From Mytilus trossulus (Eukaryota; Mollusca; Bivalvia; Mytilida; Mytilidae), in the NCBI RefSeq assembly GCF_036588685.1, contig NC_086374.1, forward strand, positions 64,354,457 to 64,418,456: a stretch of DNA of 64,000 nt. Direction: 5' to 3'. Every line of letters starts with the position of its first letter. Within the stretch, counting starts at the first letter, position 1. Shown here piece by piece: positions 23,200 through 34,500 of this stretch. The translations under genes and the position numbers were made by a program. Under the pieces are notes generated by a model. That model worked only from the letters and a program-made list of their open reading frames with translations. It had not been told where the DNA came from and did no database searches.

Positions 23200-24720
23200 T
23201 GTGGTTATGAAATACATTTTATTGCAATTTGAAATATTTGTGTTTGTCTCAGCTGGTAGTAATAGGTCAACTATATTTTACATGTCTTATTCCCAAGCCT
23301 CAAATTGCAAGAGATTACATTCTAGGAGGAAACTTAACATTACTGTTATGTCCACTGTTCTCCCAAAATTGACATAGGGATAACTAACTGGTTCTTGTCA
23401 GCGTGACAAAATTTCAGTTGCAGTTTTATCAGGAACTTCTAGGAGTAGTCTCTTTATATTTGGCATAAAGGCAAAAGCTGTATCATAATATAGAAAATAT
23501 AGCCCTTTTCTAGGTAAGAGGCACAATTCTATGAAATTCCCAAAACTATCAAAGCGTCCTCTTTTCTGGAAATAGATTACATGAATGTACAAGGCTTTCA
23601 CATTTATGAATCATTATCAAATACAACATGTTTTAAAAATTTAAGACTGAACTCAAATGTGGCCACTTTGAATTTAGACAAAAGTGTCTAAAAACTAGAC
23701 TATTATAAAATGCTAAATTTGTGAAGAACTCATGGTGATATTACCTGATGAGTGTGCATAGTATTGTAAATAAAACAGCCCATTTTTAAGTTACTAAAGT
23801 GATTTTCTTTGGAATAGGTTAATATTTTAAACATATTGTAAAAATGCTCAGTTTAGGGGCAAAAAATGCAAAAAAGGGGTCTCCCCGGGTTTACTCCTTT
23901 AGTATATTTTCTAATTAAACTTAGTTGAACTTGGTTTATTCAATTAATATAACCAGTTAACATTAGTTCAGTCATTATTTTTCTTATATTTTGACTATCA
24001 CATACTTTTGAAAAGTTTCTATTGAAACAGATGAAAAAATAAAAAAATCGGCAAAATGGCCTATCTTTAATTGTTATTTTATCGTAATAAGGTATCATTT
24101 GCCGAGCACCATTTTCTAGCATTTTGTAGATGAATATATAAGCTTCATGAAATATTACATTTTATTGAAAATAAAACATGATCTTACAAGATTCAAGCCT
24201 TTAAAAATATACAAATTTTGCTGAATCGGCACTTTTTCAAAACCATGCAATTTCAACCTGTCAGTAGGGGTATTGAGAAACTCACAACTTTTTGAATTAT
24301 CATAATTTCCTTTCATTTAAAGTTGTTTGTTAAGAAATATGTTATCATTAAGCTAAATTTTTTCAATAAAACAAAAAAAAAGCAGGTCAAAATACCCTAA
24401 AATAGGCTTAAAATGGCCATTTGTCAGTACAGAAATGGACAATTTTCGAATGTTCGGCATACACAAATAATGGCTGAATATTTTTTCAAAATATTTTGCA
24501 CAAATAGTTATTACATATAAGGTATCTAAAATACAAAATATCAGCCTGATTGGAATATTTTGGATTTGGACCATTTTGCATGGTTTTATCACAGACTTGC
24601 TCTTAAAGTGTTTACACAATGTCAAAAATCTTACATTAGATATGTACTGCGAATTGTAGGCCAAAACCAGCCCTTACTGGGCCTGCTCTTTTAAAAGAAT
24701 ACTAAGATGAATTCCATGGG
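23200..24720. other. Gene-free stretch, nothing recognised
   Basis: AT-rich with no supported exon. A 103-codon minus frame at 24353-24664 has no domain. Confidence 0.4.
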
Positions 24721-24780
24721 CCAGTGTATTTTTTGGAGCCTCTGACATGACACTGATGTTCCTGAGTTATTTCGAACATT

Positions 24781-24966
24781 TGTGGTAAACTTTAAAAACA
24801 AATATTGCCTTAACAGCTACCTTACCAATTGTGGTAAACTTTAAAAACAAATATTGCCTTAACAGCTAACTTACCAATTGTGGTAAACTTTAAAAACAAA
24901 TATTGGTACCTCACAAATTTTGTAAGGTAGCAGTTAAGCCAATATTTGTTTTTAAAGTTTACCACA
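24781..24966. repeat. Three 49-bp direct repeats plus one inverted copy (fold-back)
   Basis: Units start at 24781, 24830 and 24879 with TGTGGTAAACTTTAAAAAC. The stretch 24918-24966 is the reverse complement of a whole unit, ending TTTACCACA. The outer unit and the inverted copy would form a stem of about 48 bp. Confidence 0.85.
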
Positions 24967-25669
24967 AAATTTCTGACAACACTAACAGACGACAACGATG
25001 GACATCATGTAATGGCAATAGCTCACAAGGCCCAGGGGCCCAGGGTCTCCTGGTTGAAATGTAAGCAACCATAATCTTAATGTGCCTTAAGAAATAAAGA
25101 TCGAATATTGTATTAATTGAAAACACGACCGCTGTTGCAAAAAAGTTAATAGATATCGTCCATGTATGATGATTTTCCAAAATTAATACAATTTGAGCCT
25201 ATCAAACTTGCTGAAAAGGATAAATAGGACAAGTTCTGTCTACAATGACATTTGTTTTACTTTAATATGGTGTATTCATTAAGTCAACATGACTGAAATC
25301 ATAAATTGATCCTGTAGAGAGGTTTTTGCTCTTGTAAGAAGATTTTTACCAATTTTTGTAATCATGTGGAAACCAAATTAGAATGAGATAGTTTTCACCA
25401 CAGACTGATTGGCCTAAATTGTCAACAAACTATTTACATATTTATATTGCAATTTTAACACATTTTGTGGCATTTGAAAAAAATATATAGGATCATAAAG
25501 TATAGATAGAGAGAAACTTTATAGAGCAAAAATAGTCAGCAAGAAATCTTTAAGAAAGACATTATGGTTGAAATCGTCAGGTTCCTTTTAGGAAGTATGA
25601 TTTTATCAACTTTCTTAAAAAAACAATAAAAAAAAAACAATGGCAATCATACAATATCTTCTTTTTATA

Positions 25670-25760
25670 CGCTCGTCAAAATTTTGACGGGACGTATTAT
25701 GATATACAAGTGTCCGGCGTAAGTTTTCGTTCTTTCAAATCTTGCGGTGAGGACAAAAAC
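25670..25760 (+). repeat. Probable edge of a dispersed repeat
   Basis: ATACGCTCGTCAAAATTTTGACGGGACGTAT is strongly palindromic around AAAATTTT (given here only as flanks ATACG and CGTAT with GTCAAAATTTTGAC at the centre) and is followed by GTGTCCGGCGTAAG. Its GC content differs from its surroundings. No second copy lies in the window. Confidence 0.3.
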
Positions 25761-26152
25761 AATCTCAAACAAAAAAAAAATGTTCCCAAGTTTTAATAAT
25801 CTATTGTTCACGAACCCGGCATGTCAAATGCTTTTTATAAGGAGATTTTATTATCAAAGACAAACTATGAATCGTACAAATGAGCTTTGATTTAGGGACG
25901 ACATCAAAAGATCAATGTAAGATAAACAAAAAAAAACCAAAAAAACTTAATTCAAATATTTGAGGGTGGGGGTAAAAAGTACTGCAAGTTTTGTTTATTT
26001 GACATCGATTTTACATACATCTGCATTGCTCAATCAACTTGATTTTCCCCAAATTAAGTTAAGAGGGGGTTGTGGTCAATGAAAAAACTATGTGAATTAA
26101 GTTTGTTTTTCCTACATTGAACTGTTGGTGTCTTCCCTTATTGTCCTGTGCA

Positions 26153-26518
26153 TTTTTATGCTCCATCTACGATAGTAGAGGGGCATTATGTTTTCTGGTC
26201 TGTGCGTCCGTTCGTCCGTCCGTCCGTCTGTCCGTCCGTCCGTCTGTCCGTCCGTCTGTCTGTCCGTCCGTCTGTCCGTCAGTCCGTCTGTCCGTCCGTT
26301 CGTCCGTCTGTCCCGCTTCAGGTTAAAGTTTTTGGTCAAGGTAGTTTTTGATGTAGTTGAAGTCCAATCGACTTCAAACTTAGTACACATGTTCCCTATG
26401 ATATGATATTTTTAATTTTAAGGCCAAATTAGAGTTTTTACCCAAATTTCACGGTCCACTGAAAATGGGAAATGATAGTGCGAGTTGGGCATTCGTGTAC
26501 CGAGGACACATTCTTGTT
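26153..26518 (+). repeat. Dispersed repeat family R1, copy 2, with expanded CCGT microsatellite
   Basis: Same block order as 13763-14039. The GTCTGT/GTCCG part has expanded into a (CCGT)n/(CTGT)n microsatellite at about 26205-26312. Open frames on both strands here (Ser/Val/Arg/Pro- or Thr/Asp/Gly-rich) are artefacts of the microsatellite. Confidence 0.85.
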
Positions 26519-26927
26519 ATCAATGTCTTAATTCAGGCAATTTTTCTGCCTTTCTTGCACTGTTGAAAATAAGGACAGAGGGACATCAGATATAAATACT
26601 GTTAATATTAAACCGCCCTGATAGCAGTTACAAAATTTTAGATCAGTGAAAATAAGTTGAAATATGAAAGAAAACTTTTAAATAAGTATTACTCCTAAAC
26701 ATGATACACAAAAAAGGCCGGTGACCCACTATACAAGCGCTTGCGGCCTAACTCGCCTTAGTTATTGCAATTGATAAATCTTCTTTTATCAAAGAGAGAG
26801 CTCTACTTATCAATACCAATAAAAAATATATTTTTTAACTGTTGAATGACTATTCTTTAATTATTTGGTCTTAGAATTTATATCTTTATTTTTTACCAAA
26901 TTTTCTAAATAATTTATCGAACATTTT

Positions 26928-27015
26928 TGCACAGGCACTTGCAGTTCAGCTTGTCAATATGGGTTAACTAACCATACCCGTACGAAAAATCACACAGACA
27001 ACAAGTGCCTGTGCA
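26928..27015. repeat. Inverted repeat with 14-bp perfect arms
   Basis: TGCACAGGCACTTG (26928-26941) and its reverse complement (27002-27015) flank a 60-bp loop. Confidence 0.6.
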
Positions 27016-27299
27016 TTTTTGCTTTTAGCTCAGTTACCGTGAAGATGATTGACATATTGTATTATAAATATGTCTCTGATACAATAAAGGGAGTAGTCGT
27101 AGAGGCGTGCCAGAAAAAATATATAAAATAGCCTTGGCAGTTGTTGCCAGACGTCATGTTTATTTGGATTAGGAGGGCTCCTGATCCGGCCGAAATCTAG
27201 GGCTCAAGTTAAAAACATGAAATCCTGAATTTAAAGAAATTTAAATCTCAACATCCCGAAATTAAAAAAAAAGGAATCTCAGATCCCGATTTTAAAACA

Positions 27300-27970
27300 C
27301 CCGATCCTATGGCAAGGCAAAGTGGGCAAAAAGAGCTATTTTCTAATATTAGAAAATCGTTTTCTTATACCATTAGAAAATCATTTTTTAATATTCAAGA
27401 ATTTAATGCTTCTTTTTGTAAATTCATTGGGGTGTAAAAGCGTTGACCGAGGTACATTTTGTATGAAGCGCGGAATTAAGCGCTTCATTCTAAAAATGTG
27501 CGCACGGTCAACGCTTTTACAACCATATCATGAAGTTACAAAAAGAAGCATTCAATACTTATAATTACATAAATTAGCTTTGATCATGAAAACACGAATT
27601 TTATAATTATTTTGTTTTATTCACCTGTGCACTTTATTGTTGGACCACGTGTTATATCATGAATGAAAGGTTTTATTGAGTGATGCAATTGCTTACGGAA
27701 TAACACATGATGTGCGGTTAGCCGAACAGGATATATATTATAATGAAACATACATCTAATGTAATTTTTATTAAAAAAAATCATTTTTCAATTTTAAAAA
27801 ATGATTTTCTAATATTAAATATTTTTTTCTAGTATTAAAAAGTATCTTTTTTTTTAATATATGATTTTTGTAATATTAGAAAATGTTTTTATCATAATAA
27901 AAAATGACACAGGTACAGTATCCAAAAATAGCTCTTTTGGTCAACTTTGGCATGCCATATACGATCCGGG
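27300..27970. mobile_element. Nested inverted-repeat element (hairpin within hairpin)
   Basis: Outer arms: the sequence from CCCGATCCTATGGC to AAAGAGCTATTTT (27300-27351) pairs imperfectly with 27924-27970. Both inner flanks are packed with CTAATATTAGAAAAT-type words. Inside sits a second inverted repeat, 27401-27555, whose arms share ATGCTTCTTTTTGTAA and GTAAAAGCGTTGACCG, with a perfect small hairpin GAAGCGC..GCGCTTC at its centre. No coding domain. It is probably a non-autonomous element with another inserted in it. Confidence 0.6.
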
Positions 27971-28486
27971 GATTCCCGAAGTCCCGATAAAGATAACAGT
28001 TCCCATACTACAAGATAGAAAAAAAAAGAAAAAAAAGGAATTTTAATCATATTAAAATTATATTCGTTTCTACAATGTTAGACAAGTACCGCCCTAGAGC
28101 CTTTAAAAATTCAAAACTAGAATCAAACATTTTATAAAAAAATATTCTCTCTCAAACTAGGAGCTAGTGCACACCGCAAATCGAGAAAATCGTGCTGCTG
28201 ATGTTAGTCGATGCACACACCGGTGCTCTTAAACGTAACACATAAAAATAGTGCACTGTTGAAGCGTTCTTAAATTTTGATAACAAATTGTATCTACAAA
28301 CAGAATATTGTTCCGTTTTTGCACAGACATAAAAATAGATCAAATTTCGAAAAGTCAAGCTTTATAGTCCCGAAAAGGGGCTTGGAACGGAAGTTGAAGT
28401 GTAATGTTATGAAAGTTGGTAAAATGAACTATTTTATAAAAAAAGTTACAGAGTTTGAAAAGTTATGGTGCGAGACATGATTGAAG

Positions 28487-28532
28487 ATGAATATTTATTT
28501 CTGCTATTGTTGTCTACTATGTATTGTTACAG
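28487..28532 (+). CDS. WSC-protein exon 1 (signal peptide)
   Basis: The ATG follows an in-frame TGA at 28478-28480. It encodes 15 hydrophobic, cysteine-rich residues plus one base and ends at a GTAAAG donor in phase 1, matching the next exon. Confidence 0.55.
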
Positions 28533-31500
28533 GTAAAGAAATCAATCAAAACTATAACACCACGTGATGATATTGACTAAAAATATCAGAAAATTACTGA
28601 TCTATTGTTAGCATAGGACATGTAAACATATTCACTTTGTGACGTTTGTCTTTGAAGTTTGGAGTAAACAATCTTCAAGATTTATAAATGTTACCAGATT
28701 CAGCAACATCGCAAAGAAAGACTGAGACATGTATTGTTCATGTACATTTGTCTCTGCATGTACACTTTTACTATTTATAACATATATATATACACCAACA
28801 GGGACAGTCCGAATCTATACTAACAATGATATCTATTAAGGTTCATCATAACAAATGGACAGATATGGCCGTATTTTTACCTAATAAACTACTCTGTGTA
28901 CAGACTTACCTGTGCTGTTTGGAAAATGCTAGGCATTAAAACTTTTCAAACTTTACAGGTAAGTCTGTACTCAGAGTAATTTTTGACATGTAAATACAGC
29001 CATATTTGTCCGTTTGTTATGATGAACCTTAATGAATAAGCTTTGCTTTATTTAGACTAGACATAGTAAACAAATAAGATTATAACATAATACCACATAA
29101 GATCTAATGAGCAATTAAGTGACATACAAGACCTTACAAAAGCTGTTGAATGTTTTCAACCCACTCTGTTAACTGTTATCAGCATTTTTGCAGTTTTTGT
29201 CAAAGTAGTTTAGTTCTGTTTTTGCCCAAATCGAGGTGTTGTTAACATGTTAACGGACCCCCTATTGCCCCCCTCTTTCAATACAATACATAATTCACGT
29301 GTAATAAGTTGCTTATCTCATGTATCTCAAAATGAAAAACTGTAAGTTTTCCTTGACAAGCAGATTATAAGCATGTTGTAAAGCTAGATATTAAGCTAAA
29401 AGCATACCAGGTATATAAGCTAAAAGCATACTAGTTATTAAAAAAGCTATAAAGCATACTAGTTATTAAAAAAGCTAAAAGCATACTATCTATTTATTTA
29501 AGCTAAAAGCATACTAGGTATTATTGAAAATTTATTTAAATATATCATATGATAATGAGTATAAATAGGAAAAAAACCTTTGCCTGAAAGTGTGTCACAT
29601 GATTTTTTTTAGTGAATTGTGTTTTATAACTTATATATATTTGGCAACATTGAAAAACTCACAAATTAAATAAAATCATATCAATATTTCACTGGGGAAA
29701 TCTATTGAGGTTCATAAATAAAAAAAAGTTCTACATATAAAGTAATAATCATGATAATGGTGGAAAAGCTTGCCCTATAAGCATAATAAATTGTAAAAAT
29801 GTCTTGTGGGACGCATGATGGATATGCATGTAATAAGCAATTTGGAGGATTTGGTCACAGTTAAGCAATATGTTTTGTGTTCTTGAAATATGAAGATAAT
29901 ATATAAACTATAAGTGGGTAATAGAATTATTGTAAGTTGTGTACAAAATACAAAAAAAAAAAAGAAAAACTGGTAAAAATAAAAAGATATTGGACAGTAC
30001 AACAAACACTAACAAAATGGACTCTAAGTTTTCTAAAAAATATGACCCTCTTTTATTGGTATGATCAGCATTATCATATTGTGAAATTTATTTCCTCATT
30101 GTCTAGCAAAAGCATATCCACATTTAAACTGTAATTTAAAACCATTGCATGGTGTACATTGTACATGCACATGTAGAATAGTGCAAAACCATCGACGATG
30201 TAAGGCAAAAAAATTGATGTGTACACATTTTCTCTTTTTATGCCCCATTTATGGGCATTATGATTTCTGGTCTGTGCATCTGTTCAATAGTCCCTTCGTC
30301 TGTTCCGCTCCAGGTTAAAGTGTTTGGTCTAGGTAATTTTGATGAAGTTGAAGTCCAATCAACTTGACACTTAGTACACATGTTCCTTATGATATGATCT
30401 CTCTGATTTTAATGCCAAATTAGAGATTTCCCCCCATTTTCACAATTCATTGAACATAGAAAATAATAGTGGAATGGGTATCTGTGCACTAGGAACACAT
30501 TCTTGTTTTCATTTAAATTGATACAAAATGATCAAAAATATGAATCACAAATTAATGGTAGGAGTTCTACTCCAGTAATTAGCATAATCACAGAACTCGA
30601 CTTGATGAAAAAACAATATTTATCAAATTATCGAATTTTAAATAGAAAGCAAGATATAAAAAATGAAATAAATTTTTGTCTAGTGGTTTTGTCACAACTA
30701 CAAATGTATTACATTTAATTTTGTAATTGCACTTTAAACCTAAAAATCTTTTGACAGGTCTATCTGAAAATGGTAACTGGTACCAAGGATGTTTCTCAAT
30801 TAATTCCAGTAGTATTGATAGTACAGATGCAGTAATCAAATTACATATGAATTTATCAGAAGGACATCCACTGAATGAGGTTATAGTGGAGTGTAGTAGG
30901 AGATGTAAAAAGGAAAGGTACAAGTATTGATCTTTTTGGTATTTAGGTACAATGTATATCTTCTCACTGAATGGTTTAATTTTGATAAAGGATGTTTTGT
31001 TAATAGCAGATGATGATCCACCTAAAACTTCCAAAGGTTAACCCTGTGACATGAAAAATAATACAAACCAACCAATTTTTTTTTAGCAATTCATCCATGA
31101 GTCTTTCACAAGTCTTTTCAGCAGTGATGGTGATACATGACTATGTACATTATGTTTATACAACTTGTCTAAAAAATCAACCCAACAATGTTAGATCTGA
31201 TATGTATTCAGAAATGATATTAGGATTACTTGTAAGTCTTATGTTGAACCATGGTAAACAGAATATTCACCATATTCTGAATATCTGTATTTATTAAAAA
31301 ATATTCTGACAGATTTTGTCATGTTTGATTCAATAGGATTATTTCCCTTTGAGCATGTACAACAATGCAAGTCCCAAATCAGGAGCCTGTAAATTATATT
31401 GGTTGTCGTTGGTTTATGTCTGTCATATTTGTTAACAAAATACAGACTCAGCAATAACTGTTTAAGAATAGAACTTGGCAGACATGAACCAATTAACAAT

Positions 31501-34500
31501 GTATGTGGTAAATATGAAATATTACCTCGACATGAGAAGAAACGTTTATATTGTAATTCAAATTGTATTGAAAATGAAATGCACTTTCTTCTGGAATGCC
31601 CTCTTTACAATAACCTCAAGAGCTTTGACTGATTATATAAAACAATACCCCAGTTTAGATAATTTAAACAGAAAAGATCTTTTTTCATGAATCATAATAA
31701 ATGAAGATAGCAGATTTTTATCTATTTTATGTGCATACCTCGATAATTCCTGCAACTTAGAAAATCACTTTTAAAAATACTCTAATAGATATCAAAATGA
31801 TCTCCCCTTGACCACTGATCCTTTCCTCATGCATTTGAATTATTATTTTATGTTTCTTTAATCAATCTGTAATGTTTATGTCATGTTGTTATTAACGTTA
31901 TTCTCTTAATGGGCCCTTTAATTTGGAAAATAAAAAAATAATGTATTGTATTTGTTTTTATGCCCCATTGTATGCCATTGTGTTTTTCCGTCTGTTGGTC
32001 TGTCTATCTATCCATTTGCCGTCTGTTTATCCGTCTTGCCAGCTTCAGGTTGAAGTTTTTGATCAAGTTAGTTTTTGATGAAGTTCGAAGTACACATTTT
32101 CCCTATGATATTATCCTTCTAATTGTAATGCTAAATAAAGAGTGGTTTGACCCCAATTTCAGGGTCCACTGAACATAGAAAATGATAGTGCAAGTGGAAC
32201 ATCCCTGCACTATGGACACATTCTTCTTCATGAATTGTTTTGTTATAAGCTAGACCTTTAGTTTTCTTAATTGAATTGTTTCATATGTTTCATTCAGGGG
32301 CCTTTTAGCAGCTGACAATACAGTATAGGGTTATTGTGTTGCCTTGACGGAATCAAAAAGCTAGACAAAGGTTTTGGCGTCAGGGGGGTCAACAGCGGCG
32401 TCAACAATATATTAGTAATTGTGGTTAGGTCTAGTTTATGGTAAACCACAAATGGTTACGGTTAATCATATTCAGTATGCAGTTGTATAAGCATTGGCAC
32501 ATCTCATTTCCATGGAGATTATTTTGCCCTGCCCCCTCAGTTATGGTCTTTTGACTTCGAAAGATGTTAAAGTATTGCTATTTTGATTTCAACATTTGCA
32601 TAGTTAAAATTACAAAAAGGCGAGACATATCTCTGTGATAATAGTTTATTCATTGTTGAAGGCTGTACAGTTGCCTATACTAAATGATTGCTTACATTTA
32701 TTTCATAAATGTAGTTGTCTCATTGGCAATCATACCATATGATCTCCTTTAGAATCTTTATAAAAAAAATTGAAGTGCAATTCCAATGTTATAATTAAGG
32801 AAAATTCAACTCTAATTGTACATAAATGTCAGCATATATCATGTGCATAGGATTCTATTCAACCTGAATGCTGCAAAATGCTTTTTCTTGGTATTTTCTT
32901 TTAAAAAGAAATACAAAAATAGATCAAACTCTACATGTATGACATGTAACTCACAGTAATAAGTATAATTATTTGTTCATTTGTATTTTGGTATACAAGA
33001 TTTATATGATTGAACATGTTGAAATAGATGCTTACATAAAAGTTTGGGTTTTAATGAATGAAATAAAGCTAGATTTGAATCAAATATTCCAATCTACACA
33101 TGAAGCCCTTTTATAATCCCAAGGTAATATTTAAACTACCATCATTTTAAAACTTATTAAAAGTCGAAATATGAGAATTCTTCAGAGGCATGGAATACGA
33201 GAAAATAATAGGAAAATTTAAATTGTAACTTAAGATCCCAATTTATTCGGTGGTATTATGAATGTAGCCTGTGTAATGAATATTTCATTGTATGCAAAAT
33301 GTAATCTCTGTATGCGTCACCGCATGTTATGAATGAAATTTCATATTATTCTCAGGTGAAGCAATTTTGAACTTGTATTAAAAAATCTCCCCAACTTAAT
33401 CAGAAAATATTATTGAATAATTAAGAAAAGTATTAATTTGAACTATTGAAAAATTTGTAAATATTCCATGTTCAGAACTGGTTGGGTAAAGATCTAAGTA
33501 CCATTGCAGAAAAAATAGTCACATGTCCCATTCAGATGACAGATGTAAGTAATTTTACATTTTTTCTTTCAGTAAATTATATGTCTCATCAAGGCTAGGA
33601 TTTGAAATTGAAGTTTAAAAAATGTAACATTGTTTTATATATACCATGTATACAATGATGATTAGTTTGGGTTACACATAAATGAGACCACAACCTAGCA
33701 AAAAAGCCTAATTGTTTTCAACAATTTCATATTGCCTAGAGTTTAAACATGTAAATTTTACATTAAACGTCTATTTTACCTCTTGGCTGGCGTAGGAGGG
33801 AAAATGATGATAATTCTTCTACCTTAAATCAGTTTAATGTTCGGAGTAATGTGTTTAATAAATGAGTGAATTTAATCATGTAGCTAATGCAAAGATGCTT
33901 CTAAGGGAGTATTTTAAGCATGATGGTTAAAGCATCCCATCAGTGTACACTCAATGTAGATACTCAACATCTAAAAATCATCATTTAGAAGAAGGATGTA
34001 TCTGGGGGAGCAGATGAGCTTTCCATGCTAAAATTGGTTATTCTAACCTACTTGTACATTTTACATAGACCTTTATTGTTTCAGAGTAATGCTCCTCAAA
34101 TTATCTAACCAGGTTATAAGTCATTTCGAGATTGACCATTATAATATGAGAATGTGAGTTCATTTAGAAGAAATACATTATTTCCTGCCCATGAATGTAG
34201 GTTGTTTGATTTTCTTTGTTGTGCCAATAGCCAGAGATGCATACATGTATATTCTAAAATATATTTAATGTCTCTGCAACAACCATTTTCACACTAGAAA
34301 GTTTTGCTTCTCCTTTCTGGAGCACATGATTTCACTCTCGGTTTCTAGTGGAATTCGTGTTGTTTCTTAATTACTGTTTATAACTGTTGATGTAAATGTC
34401 CTTTGGTTTTGAGAGTCTTTCTTTACGTCTTGGTTTCGATTGTTATTGCCTTGAATTGTCTCTTCGTCCATTAGTCCTGTTATTGACATAAGAACTCTAC

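Noticed and set aside
26112..26406. Overlapping frames of 67-92 codons on both strands
   Set aside because: All are translations of the CCGT/CTGT microsatellite inside repeat R1.
30588..31034. 148-codon minus-strand open frame
   Set aside because: It is antisense to WSC-protein exon 2, has no domain and no splice or start context.
33505..33545. Micro-exon between an AG and a GTAAGT in intron 2 of the WSC gene
   Set aside because: Its phase (2 in, 1 out) would break the frame with exon 3, which joins exon 2 cleanly without it.
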